Assembly: GCA_004154925.1 (NCBI GenBank)
Contig: QJNS01000400.1
Location: 1 to 45,813, forward strand
Direction: 5' to 3'
From: Monosporascus cannonballus
Lineage: Eukaryota > Ascomycota > Sordariomycetes > Xylariales
DNA length: 45,813 nucleotides
Each line of letters begins with the position of its first letter. The first letter of the stretch is position 1. The notes under the pieces are model-generated. The model was not told the DNA's origin. It worked only from the letters and a program-made list of their open reading frames with translations, and searched no databases. The translations under genes and the position numbers were made by a program. Below are positions 31,131-41,811 of the stretch, one piece after another.

Positions 31131-34100
31131 CTACTCCAACACCCTGCCTGCCACGGAAGCGGCGCTCTTGTCCTTCGTCTGCGTCTTCTTCAGCATCTTG
31201 CCGGCCTGGATTTCGCCTAGGAACCCGGCGGGCCGACCGCCGCCGCCTCCCATCGGGGGAGCCGGCATGTCGCCACCGGCAGGCAGCGGGGGCGGAGGAG
31301 GGGGTGTCATTCCTGGGATCGGAGGTGGCGGCGGAGGGGGAGGCGGAGCCGATGCCGGGCTAGACTCTGGCATAGGCGGCGGCGGTGGGGCCGCCGGCGA
31401 TCCCGAGCCGGTCTCGCCGCCGAATGGCGTAGATGGCGCAGGCGGGCTGAAGGGCGTAGAAGCAGCGGCGGGCGAGGCTCCAGCCGACTTATCGCCAGTC
31501 GCGGAGAGCGGACGAGGGGGGCCCATAGAGCCGAATAGCAGTGATGCGAGGTGGGCTGCACCGGCAGCGGGGGGGTCGTCATCAGAGTCGTCGTCGGAGT
31601 CGTTACCGGAGCCCCACTCGTCGTCAGTCGAGGGTCGCCTTCTGGAGACGGGGCCGGTGGGTTGCGGCATGACGGGAGGAGCGGCGGGTGCCTTGTTCTC
31701 CTGGGTCATCCGGTGAAATGGGTTTGTGGACACTTCGGGTTGGGCAGGCGTAGCGGGAGGCTCGGAGGATTGCACGGAAGACTGAGACATCATGCGGAAG
31801 TAGGGGTTCCGGCTCTCAGTAGATTCTGATGGAGGACTGGTCACGGTCGGCGGTGCAGGTGCTGGCGGAGGACTGGTCACGATCGGCGGCGCAGGGACTG
31901 GTGGCGGTGTGGGCTGGCGCTCTAGTTCCTGGCTGCCCAGCTGGCTACCACCCAGTGTTGGTGTCGACGCCTGTGGAGTGATCTGCTGCGGACCCTCATC
32001 CTCGGAAGACGACGTGTCTTCTTCCATTGCCTCAAGCTGACGCTGGAGTTCCAACTCGCGTTGCCGCGCGGCTTCGATTTCAGCCCTCTGGGCCGCCAAC
32101 TTGGCTTCCTTCTCCTTAGCCTCTGCCATCGCAGCTTTCTTCTTCTTCTTTTCCTCCTCTTTCTTAAGCTTGCCTTGACGGACTTGTTCTTCCAAGGCCT
32201 TCAATCGAGCCGCTGCGGCCTCGCGCTCCTTCACTAGCTCGTCTTCCTGTTCCCTCGCATTTTCCCTGTCTTCATGTTAGCTCTGGCTATGAAGAATATG
32301 CATCGAACGAACTCACTCTAGCTCTCGTGTAGCACGTCCTTGTTCCTCGCGCTCCCGTGCTAGGCGTTCCTCTTCCGCCTTCTTTGCAGCCTCTTCCTCC
32401 TCGTTTTTCCGAGCGTCGTCACTCTTGGCACGATGCCTCGAAGGTGGCGGAGGCGGTTTCTTCGTTTCGGTCTTGGCGGCGGGGGGCGGAACGCCCTGCT
32501 CCTCAGCAATTCGTGCCTGACGCTCGGCTTCTCGTCTGGCATCTTCCTCTTCTGCCTGGCGCAGCTTAGCAGCTCGCTCCGCCCTCTCGCGCTCCATCCG
32601 TTGGGCAGCGGTCTCTCCGGGTTTGGACGGGGCCTTGATACCGAGAGCGGCAAGACGCTCAGCCATGCGCTGCTCGGCTTGCTGCTTGATAAACGCGGCT
32701 CGTTCCTCTGGAGTTTTGTAAGACGAATACGAACCACCACTAGGCGCCGGGGATTGGCTGGTCGTGGGCGTCGCAGTGCGCGATGTCGCAGAAGGACTCT
32801 CATGTCGAGTAGGTGGCGCTTCGGCCTTCACCGGCGCAGCAGTTGCAGCTCGTCCGCCCTGGCGATCTTGAGCCCTAATGCGCGCCGCGCGGCTAGATCG
32901 CTGCAAATCGAAGATGAAGTCCCGGACCTCATCCTCTACACCTAGGGCGTCCTCCCATCGCCGTCTCTCGTGCTCGTTGGCCGGGGTTTCCCCACCGTCC
33001 TTGAGGGTGTCTTCTATCCCGCGGGCAAATTCGCGAACGCTATCTTCGACGTCCCGAACCATACGCTCGTTATTCTCCTTCTCGGTCCTGATTCGGATGT
33101 TCTCTTCCTCCAATCGCTTCGGCGCGTCGGTGTCATCCCCGCTGACTTCGACCTTTTTCCCGGTAAGTGCAGCTGTGCGTTGCTGCATCATAGCCTTGGC
33201 CCTGGCCTTGAGACGGTCCGCCTCTGTAATTTCGCCACCGGGGCCTGTGCCGATGATATTCGGGGCACTGCCAGGATGCGCCTTGGCATCTCTCAGTCGG
33301 AACAGCTCAAGCTTAGCATCGGCGATAGCCTTTTCGGTCTTTCTGACCTGTGATGCCAGCTCGGGGATCTTGTCAGTCAGGTTCTGCAGCTGGCGTTTTA
33401 GAGCTCTTCGCTCGGCTTCGGAGTCGCCGCTGGCTAGGGCCGCATCGGGATGGGAATCAATGTCCTCCTGAATGCGGCGGATGCGCCGGCAGAGTTCTTC
33501 CGCTTCGCGCCGGTCGCGCCTGTCAAGAATATCGTCCTCCTCGGCGGCTTCTTCGTCCTTGGCGTCCATCGCGTCGAGCAAGATTTGTTTCTCGCGAATC
33601 TTCTTCTTTAGCTGGTCGATAGACAGGTCATCGTTGGATGTCACTGACCCAGGAGAGCTAGGACGAGGCGAGCTACCGGCACCGAGTCTACGCCGGGCGC
33701 TAGATCTGTAGCCAACCTCATCATCGTTGTTCTTGAACACCGTGGCATCTTTGCGTCCGGCTCCAAAGCCATCGTTGCCCTTAAAGGAATGACTCTTCAA
33801 GTAGCTGACGCCCGTCTTCTGAGGGAGCAGAGCGGCCCCTGAGTTCTTCCGGAATTCGGACTCCTTGCTCAGCATGGACTTCACAGTACCTAGCGATTCG
33901 CTGAAATTGCGAGTAGAGGGTGGTATTAGCTCGGGTGGTAATGTGTTAGGGACCGGGTAGCCGTTGAGTTTCCTGTAGATCAAATGCATGGCCACGGCAA
34001 ACTCATCTAGGTCAAGATGCCCCTTATTTCCATTATCCGCCAGGGTCCAGATGCGCTCAAGGTCAGTCTTCTCAAGACCACTTTGGCCCATAATCTCGAT

Positions 34101-35671
34101 CGCCTGGTCGCCCCCGATGTAGCCCTTACCGAGCCCATCCCACGCCCGGAAGAGCTCATCATAGCGCCGCTTCTCATCTTTGGTGATGGCCCACGGAATG
34201 ACGGCATTACCCGATAAACCAGCAGTTGTGTAATTCCGTTGCTCACGGCCCGACTGGGGCATCATGCGTGCTTGCAACGCATCAATGTTAGGCAGCCCGG
34301 ACGCAGGCGCATTTACCAACCCCCATTGGCCGGGTCGACCTGTCGGCTGCGCGTTTAGCGGAGCTGCGCTGCCCGGTGACAGGCCACCAGGGAAACCTGT
34401 GGGCATGGGGGGCATTGGGGGTAGAGGTCCGTTATAGCCGGTCGGTTGGGGGTTGTTCAAGCCTCCCGGAAGGCCAGTTTGCTGCGGCTGTATCCCCTGC
34501 TGTTGGCCCTGCTGGCCCGGAAAGCCAGTTGGCTGGCTCGGAAAGCCCGTCATCTGCGCTTGAAGGAGCTGTGAGTTAGAGGATAAAGGACGAGGCTGCT
34601 GTATCACCGGCGGCGTAGCCGTGTTTTGTCTGGTGAAGTCCGTGGTGTTGATTGTTGGTGCAGAACCGCCCGCTTCGTCGGCGATGCTGAAGTTGATAAT
34701 GTCTACCATACTTGACACCTCGTTCTTTACGTTCTCGGGGAGACTCGCCGGCAGGGGCTTGCCGACAAGCTTCAGGTTACAAAGATACATGGCCAACGCA
34801 AATTCCGGGAAGTGTAACTCGCCCGAACGAGTGGTATCCGAGAGGGTCCTGTGATATAAAATGTTAGATAAACTCCGTTTTGCTGCCAAGCAATGTGCAA
34901 AGGACTCGGATAGGCATCGTACCAAATGTGTGACAGAGAATCCCCATCGAGCCTCGACCTCAGAAGCAGGTCCCGGGCTTTCTCGCCGGACATGGTCATC
35001 TGGTCGCCAACGGCCGACTTGAATAACGTCTCGAATTTTGCCTGATCTTGTGCCGTGATGAACGATAGCCGGATATTCGGAATCTTGTTGGCGGGCTTCG
35101 GCTTGGCCGCGTGGCTCTGGGATTGTGCATCACTTCCGCCGCCAGCCCTGAAAGAAGCGGCCATCGCGCTGAAGCCTGTGGGCTGAGGCTGGATGGATTG
35201 GGCTTGCGGTTGCTGGGCCGGCGACGGGCCCTGGGTAGGCTGTGAGGAGAAGGAGGGCTGCGGCTGGAATTGCTGCTGCGGCTGTTGTTGCTGTTGCTGC
35301 TGATTAAACTGCTGCTGGTATTGTTGAGGAATCTGTGGCATCGGCGGAACACCCGTCTGGAAGGCCTGTTGCTGAGGAGGCTGGCCGGGGAAACCGGTAT
35401 ACTGTGGTTGAAGATTCTGGGGAGGCTGCTGTTGGAGCATCCCCGTCTGTTGCGGCTGCATGCCCTGTGCGCCCGGGAAACCCGTATACTGCTGGTTCAA
35501 CGGAGTTTGACCGAAGCCCGTGGGCTGCGGTGCAAACGGTTGCTGCTGTTGTTGCTGACCTGGGCCGCCGGCGCCCACACCGAAGGAGCCGCCATATTGT
35601 TGCTGCGGACCGCCTGGACCGCCAGGTCGCATGCTGTTGCCGCCGAGGAAGGAACTGGAATTGGAGTACAT
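31131..35671 (-). CDS. PAN1: Pan1, actin-cytoskeleton/endocytosis scaffold
   Basis: Three exons, 35671-34923, 34848-32317 and 32265-31131, give 1471 residues. Introns are 74 bp (GTACGA...CACAG) and 51 bp (GTGAGT...GACAG, branch GCTAAC). The N-terminus is Gln/Pro/Gly-rich with many QPTG/QYTG/QQTG motifs. EH1 is at about 203-300; intron 1 splits it in the middle, giving [23 protein letters not shown]2 is at about 469-565 ([38 protein letters not shown]). A long coiled coil follows (about 650-1100, very charged). The C-terminus is Pro-rich, with poly-Pro blocks, and ends in [20 protein letters not shown], a WH2-type actin-binding segment. Pan1 links clathrin-coat adaptors to Arp2/3 at endocytic sites. 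The order and length match the family. A complete gene. Confidence 0.95.
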
Positions 35672-36389
35672 GATGCCAAGAGACGCTTGTAAATTGGTAA
35701 GTAAGTAATTAAGTAATCAGAAGGAGATGTTGCGTGGTGGGAGCGAGGAAGGCTCCTCGAGTGTGGAAAGGAAGAGGCGAGAATTCCCAAAGTGCGGATG
35801 ACGAAGCTCAGAATCAGGGATCAAGGAGTGTTACAGGGCAGCGGAATCATGAAAGGCTCGGGGAAACCTTAAGCGCTAAGGATCGGGCTGTGCGCCAATT
35901 GACGACCCACTGGGCACATTCAGTGGAAGAGGAAGGGGGAGGACGGGGGGACATTTGGACCAGTTGTATAACTATCAAAACGCACGGACCAATCAAATTA
36001 TACTGCGAAATCAAGAGAAGCCCCTTATCAAGCAAGCGTCTAAGGCCACTCTACATACGAAGGGGTCACTGTCGTCATCGTCGGCATCTTTTGGAGTGCT
36101 GCAAATCATTAATTTTTCGCTTCTCTATTACCATTATCACCAGCTACATTCATTCTCCAGCTTTTGATTTATATCTCCGTCGCTGGAGTTTCATCTTACA
36201 CCGTCATGTTCTCCTCCGAGTGTTTGAAGCGCCGTGTCTGCTGCTCCTACAACACCTCCCCCGAGAGTGCCCTACAATGCAAGTCCTAAGAACGTCCCCT
36301 CGGAGGGTCCCAAAAAAAATACTCCCTTCGAATCATACGAAGCTGCGGTGTTTCTCATCCCAAGTACGGTCGCTAGCTAAATCCCAGCT
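35672..36389. other. Intergenic region between SMT and PAN1
   Basis: About 720 bases between the sphingolipid methyltransferase stop and the PAN1 start, both on the minus strand. It should hold the PAN1 promoter and the methyltransferase 3' UTR. Plus-strand frames here have no recognisable domain. Confidence 0.55.
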
Positions 36390-38218
36390 CTACTGGGCCG
36401 ATGCAGTGGGGAAGAGATCGGCATTCTTTTTAGCCCACGCACCCAGGTCCAACTTGGACATCGCCGACTTGAGAGCGCCGGAGAGGGCAAACTGGCTGTT
36501 AATACCCTCAACCCTGTGCGTCGAGTTGATGTTCTTGACCAGCACGATCTGGAAGCAGGTGGCAGAGCCTTGGCGAGAGGCGATAGTGGACCAGGCAAGG
36601 AAGAATTCCCAGATCTAATGACAGTAGTCAGCAACGAGATTCACACAGTTGATACATGTCTGAAAGTAACTTACGCGGAACCATCGCTTTCCGTACTTGG
36701 CTTCGACATTGTCGCGGTTTGCCATCCAGTTCCTGTACCATTTCCAGAGGGTTGCGGAGTAGTGAACACCGATCGTGTCAATTCCCTTGACCTCGAAGCC
36801 AGCAGCCTCAAGCTTGTCGATGACGATCCCAAGGGGAGTCGATGCGTCGGCACCAGGGAAGACATACTTGTTCATGAACAGTCCCCAGATGAGATCTTCA
36901 TACTGCCAGTACTTGCGAAGGCCCGCGTATTGCAGGAAGAAAACACCATCATCGTCGAGCATGTCAAAAACTTGCTTGAAGAAACCGCCCAATTTGCGGA
37001 TACCCACGTGCTCGGCCATCTCGAGGCAGGTGATCTTCTTGTAGCCACCCTCGGGGACGGGGATATCTCTGTAATCCATGCAAAGAATCCTGCTCTGCTC
37101 CTCGGGCACATCCACGTCGCGCAGAGCCTTGTTACCCCACGCTGTTTGGTTACGGCCAAGGGTGATGCCGGTAGCGCGAGCACCGTAGTTGACACTGGCA
37201 AAGCGTGCGAGAGTACCCCAGCCGCAGCCAATGTCGAGCAAGGACTCGTCCTCTTGGAGATCGATCTTCTCACAGACGACAGCCAGCTTGTTGTCCTGGA
37301 GCTGTTCCAGAGACTCCTCTCTGTCGACATCGGAGATGATGCCGGAGGTGTAGATCATACGGGGACCCAAGAACCAGCCGTAGAAGTCGTCACCGCGGGC
37401 GTAGTGGTCACGGACTTGTTCCTCATCTGGGCGTCGAGTTAGCTAAGCTACGCAGAGATTAGGAGCGCTCTGTCGACTTGCCTTGGCTTCTGGAATGCAT
37501 GATGACCTCCGGAATAAAGGTGAAGACGAAGTACTTGCAAAGACTGAGAGTGAAATGGAAGTTGGCCCAGTCATGCCTGTACTCCAACGTCTCGAGACAG
37601 TCACCGTTGAAGTCGACATCGCCGTCAAAGTACTTCTCATAAAATGTCTCCATGGGAATCTTGCTCTTTCCATGATATTTGAGCTGATCCTCACGCTTCT
37701 TGAAGGTGAGGTAGTGCTCGACGGGACGGCCCGGGTACTTGACCTTCTCGTTCTTTCGAGGACCAACGGCAGACGCAATTATCCAGAAAGAAGCGAGGAT
37801 GGGAACGGACGTGAATAGGCCGAAGAATATGGCAGTCTTCAGACCACCGCCGACCTTCCAGGAGAGCCACAGAGGGACACCGGCGGCCAGAGATAGAAGG
37901 AAAATAGTAGAGAAGCTGTCGTTGCCGGCCGAGTCGGCCGGAAGAGGGGCATTTTTAATGGCCGGGGACTGCGCGAATGCACACAGATGTCAGCTCTAGG
38001 ACACAGTATTGAGAATCATGTAAACATAGCATTGGGCTTCCCAAGGGCAAACCTGCACTCGAGAGCATGACTCGAGCAGAAATGGGTGGGGAAAGACATA
38101 CAGTCGTAGTTCGAACACCACAGTTTGTTGGCTGCTCGAAGGTGGGAGTGGGAGCTTTGGGAGTCTCGACGAACTCGAACTCCGACTCGCTCCCGTTGAC
38201 ACTATGAGGCTTCGACAT
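36390..38218 (-). CDS. Sphingolipid C9-methyltransferase
   Basis: Four exons, 38218-38102, 37968-37482, 37426-36675 and 36614-36390, give 526 residues. Introns are 133, 55 and 60 bp. The middle one is GC-AG: exon 2 ends HSRSQ before GCAAGT, and only this choice continues to DEEQVRDHYARG. Two hydrophobic segments (about residues 53-72 and 80-103: TIFLLSLAAGVPLWLSW, AIFFGLFTSVPILASFWIIA) anchor it in the membrane. The catalytic part is of the cyclopropane-fatty-acid-synthase type: RMIYTSGIISD, SAM-binding LLDIGCGWG at 264-272, CLEMAEHVGIRKLGGFF, and HYSATLWKWYRNW. The C-terminal exon holds IWEFFLAWSTIASRQGSATCFQIVLVKN. Family members add the branch methyl to C9 of the sphingoid base of fungal glucosylceramide, using SAM, in the endoplasmic reticulum. 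Length, membrane spans and motifs are all normal. Confidence 0.93.
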
Positions 38219-39787
38219 ATTGAAGAGCCGGTGCGAAAGGCGTGCTTTGCGAACTCCTCTGCTCTATCACGTCGTGAGAGGGAAAAGGAAAAAAGTCCAC
38301 CGCCTCCTCGCTGGTCGGGAGCCCTTTTTCATCCAATTCTAGCCTCTGAGTGGACAAGAGGAGCTAGTGCCAGCTAACCCTGCCCACAAGGTGCTAAGGG
38401 CTCCCCCAAACCCGCACTAACCACAGTTTAACGATGCACTGGCCCCAGCTGCCCCGTCCGGACTGCAGGTGGCGGTTTGGCGACCCCGGGGGGCAAGTTA
38501 CCTATTCTCCAGTGATGCGGGCCACGCGGCTCCTGGACCATCTATGGGTTCCCAACGTAGCGCCTATAGGGCACCTAACATTCCCATAATCGCATTTCCC
38601 AGGTACGGACATTAGCGTTGGGCCAATCGTTGAAATGGCAGAACGTGTATCGGCAGAACCCATGTCGTTGGCTTAACATGGGAATTTTTTCAATATTAGG
38701 TGGCATTCACTCCCTTCTCCTTTATTTCAGCCCTGGCTATTGAGAACTATTCCAATCCCACCGTAGTGCTACGGTATATATCCCCTTGCCCCCCAGACCC
38801 CGACAGACCGCCCTTTCTACGGCGGAACCCGCTTCTAGTCCTCTTCTGATCTTAAGTAATCTCAACGGTTCGGTCTACTGTTGTGCGGTGACCAGGACGT
38901 TCACCTCATAGAACACCAAATAGGGGCTCTCGAGAGATGCCAATCTGTCTATATGGCTAGCCTTGACAAAACTTTGTTTCTGAAGGCTTGACACCGACTA
39001 AGGCTGTTTGGGCTCGGCTTGGCCCCCTATGATTCACTAAGTCTCCGTCACACGCTTTTAGTCTACAGACGAAACACCATCTGCGTCGAAGGTTTGCCTG
39101 TGTTGTTCGGGCTATTATTGATGTCGATCCGGGTAGCATATTTATATCTGTTCCGCAGAAAACTGCAGTCTGGAGATAGCACGGTGTCCAAGTAGGGGAC
39201 ATGGCTTTCAAATAGGGTAGCCATATTGGAGATCCCCAGAGAGGCGTAGTAGACTGAACAAACTCTAGAAGGCACCATGCAAATCAGCGCCATCAATAAA
39301 GGTGTGACATTTCGGAGATCACCCGTGTTTGTAAAATTGAGAGTTCTAAGCACCAGAAATGGGTCGACTTGGGCGCCGTCCAACAATTTCCAAATTCACG
39401 CCTGACCGTCCGGCATTGGCGCCGAGCAATTCTGTTCTTATCAGCACGGCATTGGCCTTCATGACAAAACTGTCCTACATACCTTCCGCCCCGTTGGTAT
39501 GATGGGGACCAGGTATCGCTGCAAGGGGCGCCTAATTCGTTTGGAGACCTGCTAAAGAAGCTCTGGTCATTCCTTCATATAATTACACGGCGATTAGATC
39601 CCCGGGATCTAAGTTGATGATGTCAAAGTTGAGGCTAATGGGAATAGCAAAGTCGAGCGAGATGCCCGATAACAATAGATATGCTGAATTCGCAACCCCG
39701 GACTATGGCCAGATTTCCTGGCTCCAGAAGACTTAGCATTTGTCGCCTTCATCACATTAACCCGGGTTCTTTGTAACCGTGTAGTCC
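38219..39787. other. Intergenic region between SPP2 and the methyltransferase
   Basis: About 1.6 kb: the methyltransferase promoter at the left, the SPP2 3' UTR at the right. A 107-codon minus-strand frame near 39063-39386 starts at TTG and has no recognisable domain. I see no gene. Confidence 0.5.
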
Positions 39788-40909
39788 TCAGCGTTTATGG
39801 TGCCGATCGTGGGATCTATGACTCTGGCGATCGCGTCCCCGGTCCCGGTCCCGGTCTCCGTGCCTATGGCCGTGACTGTAGCTGTGTTTTTCGCGATCGC
39901 GCTCGTTCTTGTAGCTTTCAGGGCGCCTGTCCTCTCGATCCCGTCTCTCACTCTCCTTACTTGCTCGGTATTCATTGAGACGCGGTCGCCGCTCACGATG
40001 GCCGTCCTTCTTGGCCATCTCGGCTTTCTTGAGTTCCTCATCTTCCTTGGCACCCAGGCCCATGAGATGTGGTCGTCGTACATGTTCCTTCGGCTTGGGC
40101 GCTCGTTCCTCGCCTTTCCAACCCATTCCTCGAAGCATGGCAGCGCCAAACTCCCCATCCGGGATTGCGTCATATTCTTCTATTGTGGATACCTCGGCCG
40201 CTTCCTCAAGTCCTCGTCGGTATGCATCCTGCTCTGAGATGCGTGGAGACCCCCCCCGCCCAGAGGTGTCCTTGATGACAAAGTCTCTTGCTGATTTAGG
40301 CTTCTTCCCAAGCAGCGCGTCCATCGCCTCGCTGTCCACGCCATGGGGTTGCTTAGTCGCATCACTGTCGCGTTCGGTCTTTAGTTCTGGAAGGTTATGC
40401 TTCTCCTCTGGGGCCTCATCAGAGTTTGTGGATATCTCAGCGCGCTCTTTCTTCGTCACTGTCAAGCCCCATTTGATCTGTTTATCCTGATCGGCGGGGT
40501 CCGCTTCCTTTGACGCTTTGTTTTCGGCCTTTGCCTGGACTTCATGAGGTAGGAGATTGTTGCCTTTCCGGGCTCTCGCTTCTGCTTTCCAGTCGCGATT
40601 CCTGTGGCCACTAATGACGAATGGTGCGGCTGCGCCCTGACCTATTGAAGTCTTGAAACCACTTCTCTCGGCATCATTTTCTGCACCGTTGGTTCCAAAC
40701 GTAGTGACTACCTCATGCCTACCGCCCAACTCATCATCCTCGGCGGAGTCCGAGTCGTGGCCGAAGGCATGCGACCGTTGACGTTTGCCTAAACTCGACG
40801 ACGGTTTAGAGGAACTGTGGTTCTTCAGCCCCTTTTTTGGTTTCGCGGTGGAAGAGTTGCCGCCGAATTTTATGGCGATTCGCGGTGCTTGAGCGGTCTG
40901 TTCAGACAT
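39788..40909 (-). CDS. SPP2: G-patch splicing factor Spp2/GPKOW-like
   Basis: Single exon, 373 residues. The open frame reaches 40939 but begins there with TTG, so I take the ATG at 40909. It starts with PRIAIKFGG, the conserved N-terminal block of this family. A Ser/Lys-rich part with the nuclear-type basic cluster GKRQRS and an acidic patch follows. The core is at about 245-270: IEEYDAIPDGEFGAAMLRGMGWKGEE, the G-patch that grips and activates the DEAH helicase Prp2. The C-terminus is an Arg/Asp/Glu/His-rich tail with RDRDRGRDRQSHRS repeats, as in many splicing factors. The protein drives spliceosome activation with Prp2 before the first splicing step. It lies 898 bp from the divergent EAF1 start. 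Length is normal for fungi. Confidence 0.9.
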   Translation of the reverse strand: MSEQTAQAPRIAIKFGGNSSTAKPKKGLKNHSSSKPSSSLGKRQRSHAFGHDSDSAEDDELGGRHEVVTTFGTNGAENDAERSGFKTSIGQGAAAPFVISGHRNRDWKAEARARKGNNLLPHEVQAKAENKASKEADPADQDKQIKWGLTVTKKERAEISTNSDEAPEEKHNLPELKTERDSDATKQPHGVDSEAMDALLGKKPKSARDFVIKDTSGRGGSPRISEQDAYRRGLEEAAEVSTIEEYDAIPDGEFGAAMLRGMGWKGEERAPKPKEHVRRPHLMGLGAKEDEELKKAEMAKKDGHRERRPRLNEYRASKESERRDREDRRPESYKNERDREKHSYSHGHRHGDRDRDRGRDRQSHRSHDRHHKR

Positions 40910-41807
40910 ATCGGAAGTGACGATGCCCGTCACAGTCAACGAGAGAAGTGGTCGAGGGTGAGGAATGAAGGTAGCAACCTACATTTGTAAGACGGACTGC
41001 TGCAATTGGTAGACAACGCCACAATGCCATGTCTATGATAAGAAGTCAGGGACCAATTTCCTTATCGATAAGAGATTCGGATATAGGTGGCCGGGAAACT
41101 TCTAAGTGCAGGCAGTTGAAGTCGCTACCTAGGTATGTAAATACATATTATTAATAAAGAAGTCTGACGTAGCTAGACTTGAACTCTCCGCCGACACTGA
41201 TTAAAAATTCTCCAAATGAATACTTTAAATCGTCATGCTCATTTGATGAAGAAAGCCTTGATTAACCGTGGACTTGTAGGATCACGGAAAGTATCGAGTA
41301 CTTACCCTACCGCACCTCGGTCTACTTATCGGACGACATTATACAGCGGACCAAACTGTCTCACCTGTAAATCCGCATCCAAGTACCTGCTACATACAGT
41401 CTCTAGGTGTAACATCGAATACGTGGAATGCATTTTATTGTGGCCTAGGGCCCCAGACGCACCTAACAGAAAAGGCTGGAAGCCCCCTTTCCCCGCTAAA
41501 TCAGAACTTGATTCTGATGCTGTAACCTCCCATCTACGCTGTACTGGCGAATTCAGTGGAGGTAACCGCCCAATCTCTGCTAGACAGCGGAAAATACGCT
41601 CCTTCCCTCCACCACATGTGTGTTGTGTGCATGGACAACAAAATCAATCAAATCGGTGAAGACGCGAAACTTTCGACCAAACGGCGACCGTGTCATCAAA
41701 CTTTCATCGAAAATAGCCCGCATATCAACTCTTTAAATCTTATTCAGGTTGGCAAATAGACTGAACATCCGTTTTCATGTAAAACGGATGTCGCTATTGT
41801 CGATGCT
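40910..41807. other. Shared divergent promoter of SPP2 and EAF1
   Basis: 898 bases between two divergent start codons. The right end holds a start-stop ATGTAA and a seven-codon uORF in front of EAF1. A plus-strand 147-codon frame (41216-41659) has no recognisable domain and probably lies in the EAF1 leader or promoter. Confidence 0.55.
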
Positions 41808-41811
41808 ATGA
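41777..41811 (+). promoter_or_regulatory. Two upstream start codons, one overlapping the EAF1 start
   Basis: ATGTAA at 41777-41782 is a start followed directly by a stop. A second ATG at 41788 opens a seven-codon frame (MSLLSML) whose TGA at 41809-41811 overlaps the EAF1 ATG at 41808-41810 as ATGA. If both are in the mRNA, ribosomes would have to leak past, or reinitiate at, the EAF1 start. The transcription start is not known from sequence. Confidence 0.6.

Noticed and set aside
35734..36618. 294-codon plus-strand frame overlapping the methyltransferase last exon
   Set aside because: Its right end is antisense to a well-supported exon and the rest has no recognisable domain.
41150..41230. 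T-loop-like GTTCAAGTC on the minus strand, considered as a tRNA
   Set aside because: The flanking bases do not pair into a T-stem and no acceptor or anticodon arm fits.
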